Below, piece after piece: positions 44,670-54,076 of a DNA stretch of 64,000 nt. The notes below the pieces were generated by a model. That model searched no databases. It saw only the letters and a program-made list of their open reading frames with translations, and was not told the origin of the DNA. Position numbers and translations under genes: made by a program. The stretch spans positions 1 through 64,000 of the forward strand of contig NZ_JANLNW010000008.1 in NCBI RefSeq assembly GCF_025465945.1. The letters run 5' to 3'. Within the stretch, counting starts at the first letter, position 1; every line of letters starts with the position of its first letter. The stretch is from Pseudomonas sp. 6D_7.1_Bac1. GTDB taxonomy: Bacteria > Pseudomonadota > Gammaproteobacteria > Pseudomonadales > Pseudomonadaceae.

Positions 44670-45679
44670 GATCAATCAAAACCTGGCTCGGCAGTTCGCT
44701 GCTGGTCTTGAGCCTTGTGGCGACACAGGCTCGCGCCGCAGAAAATGTCGCGCCCATCCACTTTGGTGACATCACCTGGGAAAGCGGCAGCCTGATCACC
44801 GAGATCCTGAGGTTGATCGTCGAGAAAGGTTACGGCTACCCGACCGACACGCTGCCGGGCAGCACCGTCAGCCTTGAAACGGCACTGGCCAAGGATGACA
44901 TTCAGGTCATCGGCGAGGAGTGGGCCGGGCGCAGTCCGGCCTGGATCAAGGCTCAGGCCGAAGGCAAAGTGTTCGGCCTGGGCGATACGGTCAAAGGCGC
45001 CACCGAAGGGTGGTGGGTGCCGGAATACGTGGTCAAGGGCGACCCTGAACGCGGGATCAAACCGCTGGCGCCGGAGCTGAAATCGGTGGCTGATCTGGCG
45101 CGCTACAAGGACGTGTTTCGTGATCCGGAAGACCCGACGCGCGGGCGTTTCCTGAACAGCCCGACCGGTTGGACGTCGGAGATCGTCAACAGCCAGAAGC
45201 TCAAGGCTTATGGCCTGACCGAGAACTTCGTCAACTTTCGCACCGGCTCGGGCGCGGCGCTGGATGCAGAGATCAGCTCGTCGATTCGTCGTGGCAAACC
45301 GGTGCTCTTCTACTACTGGTCACCGACACCGTTGTTGGGACGCTTCAAACTGGTAAAGCTCGACGAACCGACCTTCGACGCCGAGGCCTGGAAGACCCTG
45401 GCCGACGTCAACAACCCGCACCCCAAAGGGACGCGTTCGATGCCGGCCAACCTGGCCATCGGCGTCTCGGCACCGTTCAAGGCCCACTACCCGGATCTGG
45501 TGGCGTTCTTCGAGAAGGTTGATGTGCCGATCGATTTGCTGAACCAGACCCTCGGCCAAATGAGCGAAAAACACCAAAAACCGCGTGAAGTCGCACAAGC
45601 CTTCCTGCGCGAACAACCGCAGGTGTGGCAAGGCTGGGTGCCGGCGCAGGTCGCGACGAAAGTCAGCAGCAGTTTGTGA
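44666..45679 (+). CDS. Glycine-betaine/choline-type ABC substrate-binding protein
   Basis: Periplasmic binding protein of 337 aa. A signal peptide (MRSIKTWLGSSLLVLSLVATQARA, cut after residue 24) is followed by an OpuAC/ProX-like type-II fold: IHFGDITWESGSLITEIL near 35 and a ligand-pocket-type GEEWAGRSPAWI near 90. ATG 44666 overlaps the sigma factor stop (ATGA), so the two are translationally coupled. Permease and ATPase genes are absent nearby; a shared transporter elsewhere or a sensing role is likely. Ligand is inferred as quaternary amine or similar. Confidence 0.82.
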   Translation: MRSIKTWLGSSLLVLSLVATQARAAENVAPIHFGDITWESGSLITEILRLIVEKGYGYPTDTLPGSTVSLETALAKDDIQVIGEEWAGRSPAWIKAQAEGKVFGLGDTVKGATEGWWVPEYVVKGDPERGIKPLAPELKSVADLARYKDVFRDPEDPTRGRFLNSPTGWTSEIVNSQKLKAYGLTENFVNFRTGSGAALDAEISSSIRRGKPVLFYYWSPTPLLGRFKLVKLDEPTFDAEAWKTLADVNNPHPKGTRSMPANLAIGVSAPFKAHYPDLVAFFEKVDVPIDLLNQTLGQMSEKHQKPREVAQAFLREQPQVWQGWVPAQVATKVSSSL

Positions 45680-45705
45680 CGCAGTTGTGGGTGGGCGGTG
45701 AGTCT

Positions 45706-46314
45706 TCAGGCGTGCGCCACTTCCGCCGCCAGCGCTTCGCCCACGGCGGGCCGTGAGCCAATCCGCGCCTGAAAACGTTCCAGCGACGGCCATTGCTTCA
45801 GGTCGATATCAAACAAAGAAGTCCAACGCAGCACAGTGAACAGATAGGCGTCAGCGATGCTGAAGCGCTCGCCCAGCAGGTATTCCTGTAGTTCCAGTGT
45901 CTGGGTCAGAACGGCAAACCGCTTGAACAGTTTCTCCTTGAAGAGCGCTTTTACCTCATCAGGAAACTGCGCATTGAACAGCAGTCCCAGGCCACCGTGA
46001 ATCTCACTCGAAATGAAGTTCAGTAGTTCCTGCAAACGCACTCTTTCCCAGGATCCGCACGCCGGTGCAAGGCCGGCAAGGGGGCGAAGATCGGCCAGGT
46101 ATTGCAGGATTGCCGGTCCCTCGGTCAGCACATCGCCGTTATCCAGTTGCAGCGCTGCGACATAGCCTTTCGGGTTGATCGCAAGAAAGTCGGCGCCGTC
46201 CCGGGTCTTCTTGGTGCGGTTGTCGACGCGGACCAGTTCGAATGCCAGTTGCAGTTCGCGCAGAACAATGTGCGGTGCGAGGGAGCAGGCTTGAGGCGAA
46301 AAGTACAACTTCAT
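45706..46314 (-). CDS. Glutathione S-transferase
   Basis: GST of 202 aa. The thioredoxin-fold N-terminus MKLYFSPQACSLAPHIVLRE carries the beta-class-type Ser/Cys active-site region; LDNGDVLTEGPAILQYLADL is the glutathione-binding motif, and the C-terminal helical domain contains FSIADAYLFTVLRW. It is divergent from a LysR gene with a 99-base gap, a usual arrangement for a GST under that regulator. Substrate unknown. Confidence 0.88.
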   Translation of the reverse strand: MKLYFSPQACSLAPHIVLRELQLAFELVRVDNRTKKTRDGADFLAINPKGYVAALQLDNGDVLTEGPAILQYLADLRPLAGLAPACGSWERVRLQELLNFISSEIHGGLGLLFNAQFPDEVKALFKEKLFKRFAVLTQTLELQEYLLGERFSIADAYLFTVLRWTSLFDIDLKQWPSLERFQARIGSRPAVGEALAAEVAHA

Positions 46315-46413
46315 GATCAGGGCTCTAGGTGAGGATTTTGATCAGTGTCATAGTCGCCCGCGCACTTCGTACAATTAATCTTTCAGACATCAGCCATAAG
46401 GACAGCTACTGCC

Positions 46414-47292
46414 ATGATGAACCTGATGCATTGGCGGATGCTGGTGGCCATCGCCGACACGGGCAACATCACCCGCGCAGCCGAGCAGGTTGGCATGACT
46501 CAGTCGGGCGCCAGCCAGGCGTTGGCGCTGCTTGAGGACATGCTCGGCGTTCAACTGTTTGTCCGGGAAAACCGTCAGACCTTGCCGACCGCCGTCGGTG
46601 CGCAAGTGATCGAACAGGCGCGGGTGATGCTCCAGGCTCTCGGGATCATCCGGGCCACTACCGATGCGGCTCGGGATATTCAGCGTGGCACGATCCGCCT
46701 GGCCAGTTTCCCGATGGTGCTCGCGACTTTTCTGCCGCCACTGTTACGCCAGTTCAAACAGCTTTACCCCGGTATTCAGGTGGTAGCGCTGGAGGTTAGC
46801 GACAACGAAGTCGAAGCCTTGCTCAGTACTGGCTTGATTGATCTGGGCGTGGTGCTCAATCCGCCACCTGAGCGCAATGCCGGAATATTGGGGCGCGATA
46901 CCTGGGTCGCGGTGCTGCCGATTGCGAATCCATTGGCTCGCCGAACCCACGAGCACGGGTTGATGCTGGCGGAGTTGGTCGAACAGCCGTTTGTGTTGGC
47001 CACGGGTGGTTGTAGCGTCAATGCCCGCAGCCTGGCAGCGGATGCTGGCCTGGCGCTGCTTGATGTACGGGTTGAAGTTCGAGAGTGGGGCAGTGCGTTC
47101 ACGCTGGTTCGGGAAAACGTCGGGGTGACGCTGGTTCCGGAAATGACCTTGCCGACCCATCGCAAGGGGTTGCGGGTGCTGCCATTGGCGGTGCCCGTTC
47201 ATCGAGAGTTTGCGCTGGTCGCCACACCGCTCAGGGAACCGTCTGCGGCGGTACAGGCGCTGCTGGCGATGCTCCAACCTGCGGTTATCTGA
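46414..47292 (+). CDS. LysR-family transcriptional regulator
   Basis: Regulator of 292 aa. The N-terminal winged helix runs about 1-60 (MHWRMLVAIADTGNITRAAE, then GASQALALLEDMLGVQLF), and the co-inducer-binding domain follows from about 95 to the end. It is divergent from the GST gene, and probably controls it and itself. Co-inducer unknown. Confidence 0.88.
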   Translation: MMNLMHWRMLVAIADTGNITRAAEQVGMTQSGASQALALLEDMLGVQLFVRENRQTLPTAVGAQVIEQARVMLQALGIIRATTDAARDIQRGTIRLASFPMVLATFLPPLLRQFKQLYPGIQVVALEVSDNEVEALLSTGLIDLGVVLNPPPERNAGILGRDTWVAVLPIANPLARRTHEHGLMLAELVEQPFVLATGGCSVNARSLAADAGLALLDVRVEVREWGSAFTLVRENVGVTLVPEMTLPTHRKGLRVLPLAVPVHREFALVATPLREPSAAVQALLAMLQPAVI

Positions 47293-47742
47293 CCGTCGGT
47301 AAAGGATGGCCTATTGATGGCCTTGCATCCGTAGCGTTGCTGTCTATGCTCACTCGTAACTACTTATGTCGGTTGAAATATGAAGCATGAAAGTGTCAAT
47401 GCCTCAGGCTGATTGTGCTTGAGTCAGCGCTTTGTGGCCGGCAGTAAGTTGAACGGTGAATCGTGGGTAAGAGTGCGCAACTAAAGGCACCCCGGTGAAA
47501 GGGAATGTTTATTAGAGGGAGTTACTTGTGAATGTTGGGTCGGCCCCCTGTGCGGGGCGTCAAGAAAAGGATGGCTTGATAAGGGCGTTGCTTTAAGGAC
47601 TCTCCGATTAAACATCATTTATCACCTGACACTTATCCTTATGTTGAGGATGCGTTTGCCTGTTCTGTGAAGAGTCGTCGTAGTCCGGTGAAAGACTAGG
47701 AACTTCCGTTAATCAAAAGACAGTGCTGAAGGTGATACCACC
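47293..47742. other. Long leader of the BdlA-like gene
   Basis: 450 bases without a supported gene. A GCCCCC-TGTGC-GGGGC hairpin sits near 47543-47558 and several short A/T-rich stretches could be promoters. I could not match the region to a known riboswitch (no clear c-di-GMP-I motif). It probably carries the bdlA-like promoter and a structured leader. Confidence 0.5.
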
Positions 47743-49062
47743 ATGTTTAATCTACATCACAAGTCGGATTTGCTTGAGATAGAGCGATTCAGCTGCGCGT
47801 TGACTGAGGCCAATGCCAAGTTGGCGGCGGTCAGCCGCACCATGGCAATGATCGAGTTTGACGCCACTGGCGTGATCCTTGAGGCCAACGAAAACTTCTG
47901 CAAGGCCGTCGGCTATTCCATCGAGGAGATTCGCGGCAAGCATCACCGGATATTTTGTGAAGAGGATTACGCCAAAAGTGAAGACTACCAGCGGTTCTGG
48001 CGCGAGCTGGATCGTGGCGAGCCCAACAGCGGAACATTCTTGCGCTTGAATAAGGCTGGCAAGGAAGTCTGGCTTGAGGCCAGTTACATGCCGGTGATCG
48101 GGGCGGATCGGCGCGTTCGTAGTGTGATCAAGGTAGCGGCGGACATCACCGACCGAGTCAATAAAGAGCATGAAAACCAGAGCCTGGTGAATGCCCTGGG
48201 CCGCTCCATGGCGGTGGTCGAATTTTCCCCCGACGGCAGGGTTATTACCGCCAACGATAACTTCTTGCAGACCATGCACTATTCGCTTAACGAAATAGTC
48301 GGCCAGCATCACAGCATGTTCTGTCACCGATCCGTCAGTGAGTCCCCGGCCTACAAGGCATTCTGGGCTTCGCTCAATCGCGGCGAGTACCATTCCCGCC
48401 GGTTTGAGCGGGTTGATAAATACGGCCGCATGGTCTTTCTCGAAGCCTCGTATAACCCGATCTTCGACGCCAAGGGCCGCTTGTACAAAGTGGTCAAGTT
48501 TGCCAGTGACATCACTTCGCAAATGACGACATTGCAGACCGCTGCCGAGTCGGCCCATTCAACCTCGGTGCAAAACGACGCTTGCGCCCAGAAAGGCTCT
48601 CAGGTGGTGCAGCAGACCGTGCAGATCATCGAAGAGATCTCCAGGGATCTCAACGAAGCGGCCCTCAGCATCGATGCGGTCAGCAAACAGTCCGACATCA
48701 TCGGCACCATTGTTCAGACCATTCGCGGCATTGCCGATCAGACCAATCTGCTGGCACTCAACGCCGCCATTGAAGCGGCGCGGGCCGGCGAACATGGACG
48801 AGGGTTTGCAGTGGTTGCCGACGAGGTGCGCAGCCTGGCGGCACGTACCAGTCAGGCGACACTGGAAATTGTCGACGTGGTGCGCAAGAACCACGATTTG
48901 TCCTTGAGTGCAGTGTCGAGCATGCAATCAAGTTTGAGCCGTACTGGACTTGGCGTGGAGTTGGCGAATGAAGCGGGAGAGGTGATCCTGGAAATTCAAC
49001 AGGGTTCACGGCATGTGGTAGACGCCATCAGTCAGTTCAACTCGACGTTGCAACTTAATTAA
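47743..49062 (+). CDS. BdlA-like PAS-PAS-MCP biofilm dispersal/chemotaxis protein
   Basis: Soluble chemotaxis-type receptor of 439 aa without transmembrane segments. Two PAS domains (about 20-135 and 145-260; both with ITDRV/ITSQM-type ends) precede a methyl-accepting signalling domain whose conserved hairpin [20 protein letters not shown] lies near residue 334. This is the layout of P. aeruginosa BdlA, needed for biofilm dispersal and c-di-GMP response; the name is used by architecture only. The C-terminal MCP part is short, as in BdlA. Ligand or cofactor of the PAS domains is not visible. Confidence 0.85.
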   Translation: MFNLHHKSDLLEIERFSCALTEANAKLAAVSRTMAMIEFDATGVILEANENFCKAVGYSIEEIRGKHHRIFCEEDYAKSEDYQRFWRELDRGEPNSGTFLRLNKAGKEVWLEASYMPVIGADRRVRSVIKVAADITDRVNKEHENQSLVNALGRSMAVVEFSPDGRVITANDNFLQTMHYSLNEIVGQHHSMFCHRSVSESPAYKAFWASLNRGEYHSRRFERVDKYGRMVFLEASYNPIFDAKGRLYKVVKFASDITSQMTTLQTAAESAHSTSVQNDACAQKGSQVVQQTVQIIEEISRDLNEAALSIDAVSKQSDIIGTIVQTIRGIADQTNLLALNAAIEAARAGEHGRGFAVVADEVRSLAARTSQATLEIVDVVRKNHDLSLSAVSSMQSSLSRTGLGVELANEAGEVILEIQQGSRHVVDAISQFNSTLQLN

Positions 49063-49076
49063 AATCTCGCGTAACT

Positions 49077-49125
49077 AAAAAGGGTGCTCGATCAAGTGCT
49101 ACGACTGGGTCGAGCCCCCTTTTGG
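49077..49125 (+). terminator. Terminator after the BdlA-like gene
   Basis: AAAAGGGTGCTCGA and TCGAGCCCCCTTTT form a stem with small mismatches and a T tract after the stop codon of the BdlA-like gene. The convergent IucA/IucC-type gene ends 18 bases further on. Confidence 0.7.
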
Positions 49126-49142
49126 CCGATCTCGCGCGCCTT

Positions 49143-51053
49143 TTAAGCGTGCCTGCGAAGCGGGTTGTTCAGACGACCCACGATGTCGAGCGCGCTGTCG
49201 AGCAAACGCATACGCACGAAGGACTTGGCCGGCCAGTCCTGTTCAAGCAAGGCCGATCGCTCGTTTGCCCAGCGCTGTGGCTCGACCCGTTCGCGCAGAT
49301 TGTCAAAGCAGTCACTGACGTGGCTGGCCAACTCATTCCATAGCGTATCTTCCGGCACCTTCCAATGCCGAGCGCAGAGCAGCGTCAGTTCTCCGAGATG
49401 GCACATGAAGGTGGTGTGCAAGAGTTTGTCGCGCACGAAGTCCGCATCGTCATACAGCGTCATCTGCGGGTCATGCAACTGAAGGTCGAGGCCTTGCCGA
49501 TGCAAGGTCTGGCGGTGAATCCTGATGTCGCCGAAGTCACGCACCATCAACCGGCTCAACTGCCCCTCGGCACTCATTACCATGAAGCTGTTCTGCTGGT
49601 GGGCCTCGAATGCTACCCCGTAAAGCAGGTACAGACCGAGTAATCCGGGAACGGCGATCGATAGATAGTCACGGAAAAAACGCAGCAGATCCGGCCTGCT
49701 GTCACCCCCTTGGGCCAACCTGACCCACTGGCGCAGCAACGGTTGTCCGTGCTCATCGAGGGCGAACAGGCTGCCAACGGGCACGGCCATTTCACCTGGC
49801 TGCAACAGGCTCGACGGATTGTCCCGATAAAGCACCGCCAGATGCCGGGAGCGTTCGTCATCCGCCGGTTGCGGCGCGTAATGCACGCCGATTCGTTCCG
49901 GCACGATGTTCAGCACGGCGCGGATCTGCGGCTCTCGCTCGAGCATTCGCAGCACTAAACCGCTGACCCTTGGCCCCATGCGCGCCGAGCGTGGTGAAAG
50001 GGTGCGCTGCACGCTGGTCAGTCGCAACGCCACCGGCAGTTTGACCATCGGTGAACAGCGGTCCGTATCGGGCACCACGGTGCGAAACGACAGGGTGGGC
50101 TGACCGTTGAACGCAATGAGGGTGGTCACGACCAGCAGGTGATCGGCAATCTCGCGTGCAAACGAGCGCGGCAGCTCCTCAGCGGCTTGCCACGGATGGA
50201 CGGGGAGGGGCAGGTAGTCATCCGGGTCCAGGCCTCTGGCCAGAAGGCACTGGGTCAATTGTTCGGCCGCGAGGGGGAAATGCCCTTGCCACCAGTCGCG
50301 GTACTGCTCAGGTCCGCTCAACGATTCGACGTGAGCCCACTGTCGATGCAAAGCGCACAGGACGACAGGCACGCAGGCTTCGAATTCGGGTGATAGAGCG
50401 ATGACCTCGGTGGTACTCAAACCCAGCTTGGTTTTGTAGTTAGGGTGCCAGGGATGACCCAGCGTGCCCCACTGCTCAAGCACCGATGTCGGGTTCTGCC
50501 GGGCGGGGTTGCCCTTGAGCCAGGTCAGCAGGTTATCGCCATCGGCATGCTTGAACTGTTCGCGAAGTTGCCGGCTCCAGCCCTGGTGAAAGGCCTGGCA
50601 CAAGGTGGCGTTGCAGAAGCTGTCATCCAGCTCTTCGGCCAGCCGAGCGAGCACTTCGGGTGGCGGCAAAGGGTCAAGTTGCGCACTGAGCACGTTCAGC
50701 AACTGTGAAGGAAACAGCAGCTTTTGTGCCGGGCATTCAGAGCGATGCAAGGTGATGCTGCCCTGTATGTCCCAGCTGTTCATCCGCGCCGGGGTGAGCC
50801 CTTCGAAACAGAGTCGGGCACCATCGGGCAGCGTGAGCCAATACACCGAGCCATCGGCTTGCAAGGCGTTGGGATTGAGCAGGCCTTCGCGTAGCAGCGC
50901 TTGCAACAAGCGCTGAAAGCTTGCGCGGGCGCTGAGCTCGAGCGTATCGGCCAGGTGGCCGAGGTTTATCTGGCGAGACGTGAATGCCTCGGTCGCCAGG
51001 GCTTCGCTCCAGCGTGAGAGTAACCATTGCTGTTTTTGCGGGTCCATGTGCAT
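49143..51053 (-). CDS. IucA/IucC-family NIS siderophore synthetase, orphan
   Basis: NRPS-independent siderophore synthetase of 636 aa, catalysing ATP-dependent condensation of a carboxylate with an amine or alcohol. Family motifs are present: HPWHPNYKTKLGLS near residue 210, LPVHPWQAAEEL near 288, the ATP-site SVQRTLSPRSARMGPRVSG near 365, AFEAHQQNSFMV near 495 and the FhuF-like C-terminal iron-reductase-type half absent. The gene has no neighbouring amine, exporter or receptor gene, so the partner steps must lie elsewhere. AAGGAG 9 bases before ATG supports this start. Product unknown. Confidence 0.86.
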   Translation of the reverse strand: MHMDPQKQQWLLSRWSEALATEAFTSRQINLGHLADTLELSARASFQRLLQALLREGLLNPNALQADGSVYWLTLPDGARLCFEGLTPARMNSWDIQGSITLHRSECPAQKLLFPSQLLNVLSAQLDPLPPPEVLARLAEELDDSFCNATLCQAFHQGWSRQLREQFKHADGDNLLTWLKGNPARQNPTSVLEQWGTLGHPWHPNYKTKLGLSTTEVIALSPEFEACVPVVLCALHRQWAHVESLSGPEQYRDWWQGHFPLAAEQLTQCLLARGLDPDDYLPLPVHPWQAAEELPRSFAREIADHLLVVTTLIAFNGQPTLSFRTVVPDTDRCSPMVKLPVALRLTSVQRTLSPRSARMGPRVSGLVLRMLEREPQIRAVLNIVPERIGVHYAPQPADDERSRHLAVLYRDNPSSLLQPGEMAVPVGSLFALDEHGQPLLRQWVRLAQGGDSRPDLLRFFRDYLSIAVPGLLGLYLLYGVAFEAHQQNSFMVMSAEGQLSRLMVRDFGDIRIHRQTLHRQGLDLQLHDPQMTLYDDADFVRDKLLHTTFMCHLGELTLLCARHWKVPEDTLWNELASHVSDCFDNLRERVEPQRWANERSALLEQDWPAKSFVRMRLLDSALDIVGRLNNPLRRHA

Positions 51054-51224
51054 GACAGACGACTCCTTGGGGCGATTAAAAGCAGCTCCAAAGAGGCTAT
51101 GGCATGCGCGAAAAAATTGATGGCAAGCATTTCCGGCAAGTGTGTGAGACGCATCCTATGGTGTTGGCGGGAAGGTCCGAGAGCGGTTGGCGCGAGGCAT
51201 TTCGCTCATTGTCGGGCGAGGTAT

Positions 51225-51968
51225 TCAGAGGGGCGCGATGAGGATATCAAACAGCTGGAACGCATCATCTACCGGCTCATAGCCAAGCACCCGCGTGGTT
51301 TCGCTCAGGTCCAGACGCTTGAAGCGGTTATTGGAAATCCCGTGACCGATCAGGTGCTGCACACCTTCAACCTCCACTGAGCGCTGGAGTAGCTGCACCG
51401 CGTCGCGCGGGCTGAGCCATGCACTCAGGTCCCGGGCATTGGTCAGTTCATGACGATCCGGGAACTCGAATGCGCCAATGCGCAGCGCGATAGTCGACAG
51501 ACCACGCTTGGCCGCATAGAAAGCACACAGGGCTTCGCCATAACATTTGCTGACACCGTAAAGATTGGCAGGCATGACGGGCATGCCCGGTGTGATCTGC
51601 CGGTCCACTGGGTAGCCTTCGATGGTTTGTGCGCTGCTGGCGAACACCAACCGTTTGCAACCGGCCGTCACGGCGGCCTCAAACAGATACGTGGTAGCCA
51701 GGATGTTGTTGGGTAACAACTCGTCGAACGATGCCGTGGCGTGGGGAATGCCGGCCAGGTGCACGATGACGTCGATGCCTTCGAGCACGGCACCGACGGC
51801 TGCCGCGTCACTCAGGTCGAGGCAGAGAAACCGATGCGGCGCGTCGACCGTGAAACCGGGCTCGACCCGGTCGGTGAGGACGAAGGTGTAGCGGTCCTTC
51901 GAAGCCTCGAAAAAAGTTTTGCCAATTCTGCCGCAGGCGCCGGTCAGCAGTACCTTGAGTCCGTTCAT
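51225..51968 (-). CDS. NAD-dependent epimerase/dehydratase-family protein, uronate-dehydrogenase-like
   Basis: Extended SDR of 247 aa. The coenzyme motif is LLTGACGRIGKTF at residues 7-19, and the active-site YGVSKCYGE near 140 gives Tyr and Lys. The layout and length resemble uronate dehydrogenases, which oxidise galacturonate or glucuronate to lactones. It lies downstream of gntR in a sugar-acid context, which fits. Epimerase activity cannot be excluded. Same strand as gntR but separated by 317 bases. Confidence 0.78.
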   Translation of the reverse strand: MNGLKVLLTGACGRIGKTFFEASKDRYTFVLTDRVEPGFTVDAPHRFLCLDLSDAAAVGAVLEGIDVIVHLAGIPHATASFDELLPNNILATTYLFEAAVTAGCKRLVFASSAQTIEGYPVDRQITPGMPVMPANLYGVSKCYGEALCAFYAAKRGLSTIALRIGAFEFPDRHELTNARDLSAWLSPRDAVQLLQRSVEVEGVQHLIGHGISNNRFKRLDLSETTRVLGYEPVDDAFQLFDILIAPL

Positions 51969-52285
51969 GTCTGTCTCTTTCTGGGGAGGAGTCGAGCGTC
52001 TGGAATCTATCAGCCCCCCTGCAATGGGCGATCTTAAATACTCGATAGTGCGCTTAAGCTCGCCGGCTCGGATGCGAGCGTCGGCATTGACACCGTAGCG
52101 CCTGGAGTGACGAGAGCCATTGCTGTTTTCAGGGCGTACATGGCGTTATCCGATGTTGAAAGTTGCGGATTTTTCGCCCGTAACAGCGGGTGTGCCGGAT
52201 AAAGCTGTTTCAGCGTTTGGCCTGGCTGCCCTCGACGCAGCGGGGTCAAGGGCAACGCTCACACTTGCATCTAGAGCTGTCGGGC
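51969..52285. other. Gap between epimerase-like gene and gntR
   Basis: 317 bases with an open minus-strand frame (52034-52255) that I do not accept as a gene. No terminator, repeat or operator was seen; it should hold the promoter of the epimerase-like gene. Confidence 0.5.
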
Positions 52286-53317
52286 TCAGGTACTCTCGCG
52301 AACCTTTAATTCAAACCCCATGTCGACCACCGGCTTAGCGATCGAATTACCGGCCATCAACGTCAGCATGTGTTCGGCAGCACGGCGGCCGATGGCCTCA
52401 CGCGGGGTGCTGATGCTGCTCAGGCGCGGCACCATGTGCGCCGAGGCCGGCAGGTCGTTGAAGCCGAGGATCGCCACTTGCTCGGGGATCTTGATCCCGT
52501 TGCGCAGGGCTTCGAGCAGGGCGCCCTGGGCCAGGTCGTCGTTACCGAAGAAAATGGCGTCGACCTGCGGGTGGGCAGCCATCATTTGCAGAAACAGCTC
52601 GCCACCAAGCCCTACCGATGAAGGGCGCGGTGTCAGCAACTCGAGGTCCGGGTCGTACAGGTTCGCTTGCTGCAAGGCACGCCGGAAGCCTTCGCCACGC
52701 AGCAAGGTGCGTTGGTCGAGTTGTGCGCCGATGTAGGCCAGATGCCGACGGCCACGCGAGATCAAATGTCCAGCGGCGGTTTCACCGGCGCTCAGTTGCG
52801 AGAAGCCGACGCAGTTCAGGCCGGCACCCGGGTCCAGATCCATCATGTAGACGCAGGGAATATTGCTGGTCTCGATCATCCGGCGGGCACTTTCGGTGCG
52901 ATCAAAACCGGTCAGCAGCAGGCCGCGAGGCTGATAGGCCATATAGTTGCGCAGCAGGTTTTCTTCTTCATCACGGGAATAGTGATAGTTGCCGATCAGC
53001 ACTTCGAAGCCCTTTGGACGCAGCACCTGGTGGATGGCTTCAAGGGTTTCGATGAACAGCAGGTTCGACAGCGACGGCACCAGCACCACCACCGAATGGC
53101 TCTGGGCCGAGGCCAGGGCGCGGGCGGCGGGGTTGACCACGTAGTTCAGTTCGAGAGCGGCCTGCTGGACCTTTTCCACCAGTTCGGTGGCGACGGTGCT
53201 GATGCCGCGCAGAGCCCTGGACGCGGTGATCGGGCTGACGCCTGCCAGACGAGCAACTTCGTTGAGGGTAGGGCGGCCAGTGGTGCGGGTATTTTTATCG
53301 TTTTTAGAGGAGGTCAT
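52286..53317 (-). CDS. gntR: LacI-family gluconate repressor GntR
   Basis: LacI/GalR regulator of 343 aa. The helix-turn-helix LNEVARLAGVSPITASRALR is at about residues 18-37, with hinge NPAARALAS and the periplasmic-binding-like effector domain after it. It is divergent from gntK and gntP, where three near-identical TAGCGCT sites occur; one lies before its own start. In P. aeruginosa and P. putida GntR represses these genes and is released by gluconate or 6-phosphogluconate. ATG 53317 is preferred to a TTG at 53332. Confidence 0.92.
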   Translation of the reverse strand: MTSSKNDKNTRTTGRPTLNEVARLAGVSPITASRALRGISTVATELVEKVQQAALELNYVVNPAARALASAQSHSVVVLVPSLSNLLFIETLEAIHQVLRPKGFEVLIGNYHYSRDEEENLLRNYMAYQPRGLLLTGFDRTESARRMIETSNIPCVYMMDLDPGAGLNCVGFSQLSAGETAAGHLISRGRRHLAYIGAQLDQRTLLRGEGFRRALQQANLYDPDLELLTPRPSSVGLGGELFLQMMAAHPQVDAIFFGNDDLAQGALLEALRNGIKIPEQVAILGFNDLPASAHMVPRLSSISTPREAIGRRAAEHMLTLMAGNSIAKPVVDMGFELKVREST

Positions 53318-53346
53318 CGGGCGGCTTGCCAAACAAAATTCAAGGC

Positions 53347-53363
53347 ACTAAGGTAGCGCTGTC
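53347..53363. promoter_or_regulatory. Candidate GntR site A
   Basis: ACTAAGGTAGCGCTGTC lies 30 bases upstream of the gntR start; TAGCGCT matches the GntR half-site form known from P. aeruginosa. Confidence 0.7.
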
Positions 53364-53500
53364 TCGATGCAGCTGCAAATGCTTGAGCAGGGTTTGCCTG
53401 ATCCCTGCTTTTTGGCGTTGGGAAAGAACGTGCTACAACCCATAAAAATGACAAGAAGGCGTCGGCAATGCCTGCTTTTGCACTAGCGTTTCATTTGGCA

Positions 53501-53514
53501 AAGGTAGCGCTGTC
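53501..53514. promoter_or_regulatory. Candidate GntR site B
   Basis: AAGGTAGCGCTGTC lies 19 bases upstream of the gntK start and repeats site A almost exactly. Confidence 0.7.
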
Positions 53515-53532
53515 TGCGCGCTGAGGTGTTAC

Positions 53533-54066
53533 ATGAGTCAACCTATCACCGCCCTGGTCATCATGGGCGTGGCCGGCTGCGGCAAGTCCAGCGTCAGCGA
53601 GGCCCTGTGCCAGCTCAGCGGCGCGACCGGCATTGAAGGCGATACCTTTCACCCTGCTGCCAATATCGAAAAGATGAGTGCGGGCATTCCCCTGAACGAC
53701 GACGACCGTGCCGGCTGGCTCGACAGCCTGTGCGATGAGTTACGCCGCGTGGATGCCACGGGCCAACGCCCGGTGCTGACCTGTTCGGCCCTCAAGCACA
53801 GTTACCGTGAACGCTTGCGCAGCGCCTTGCCGGGCCTGGGTTTTGTGTTCCTTGTGTTGACCCCTGAAGTCGCCGCCGATCGTGTGGCCCATCGTCCGGG
53901 TCATTTCATGCCTTCGACGTTGATCGCCAGCCAGTTCGCCACCCTTGAATCACCGGTGGGCGAGCCGCTGACCCTGGCGCTCGACGCTTCCACGCAGACT
54001 GTCAAACAGCTGGCCGAACAGGCCAATGGCTGGTGGATCGAACACGGGCTGAAACGCCCGGTTTAA
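53533..54066 (+). CDS. gntK: Gluconokinase
   Basis: Kinase of 177 aa, GntK/IdnK P-loop family, phosphorylating gluconate to 6-phosphogluconate, which feeds the Entner-Doudoroff pathway shared with zwf-pgl-eda. Walker A is GVAGCGKSSVSEAL at about residues 12-25; the acceptor-site region FHPAANIEKMSAGIPLNDDDRAGW follows. TAGCGCT operator just upstream and gntP downstream support the assignment. Confidence 0.95.
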   Translation: MSQPITALVIMGVAGCGKSSVSEALCQLSGATGIEGDTFHPAANIEKMSAGIPLNDDDRAGWLDSLCDELRRVDATGQRPVLTCSALKHSYRERLRSALPGLGFVFLVLTPEVAADRVAHRPGHFMPSTLIASQFATLESPVGEPLTLALDASTQTVKQLAEQANGWWIEHGLKRPV

Positions 54067-54076
54067 GTTTTGTTCC

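Noticed and set aside
47500..47620. c-di-GMP riboswitch before the BdlA-like gene
   Set aside because: The conserved GEMM-type pattern could not be found; only a simple GC hairpin is present.
52034..52255. 73-codon minus-strand frame between the epimerase-like gene and gntR
   Set aside because: No good ribosome site and no recognisable features, and an equally long plus-strand frame overlaps it, so neither is supported.
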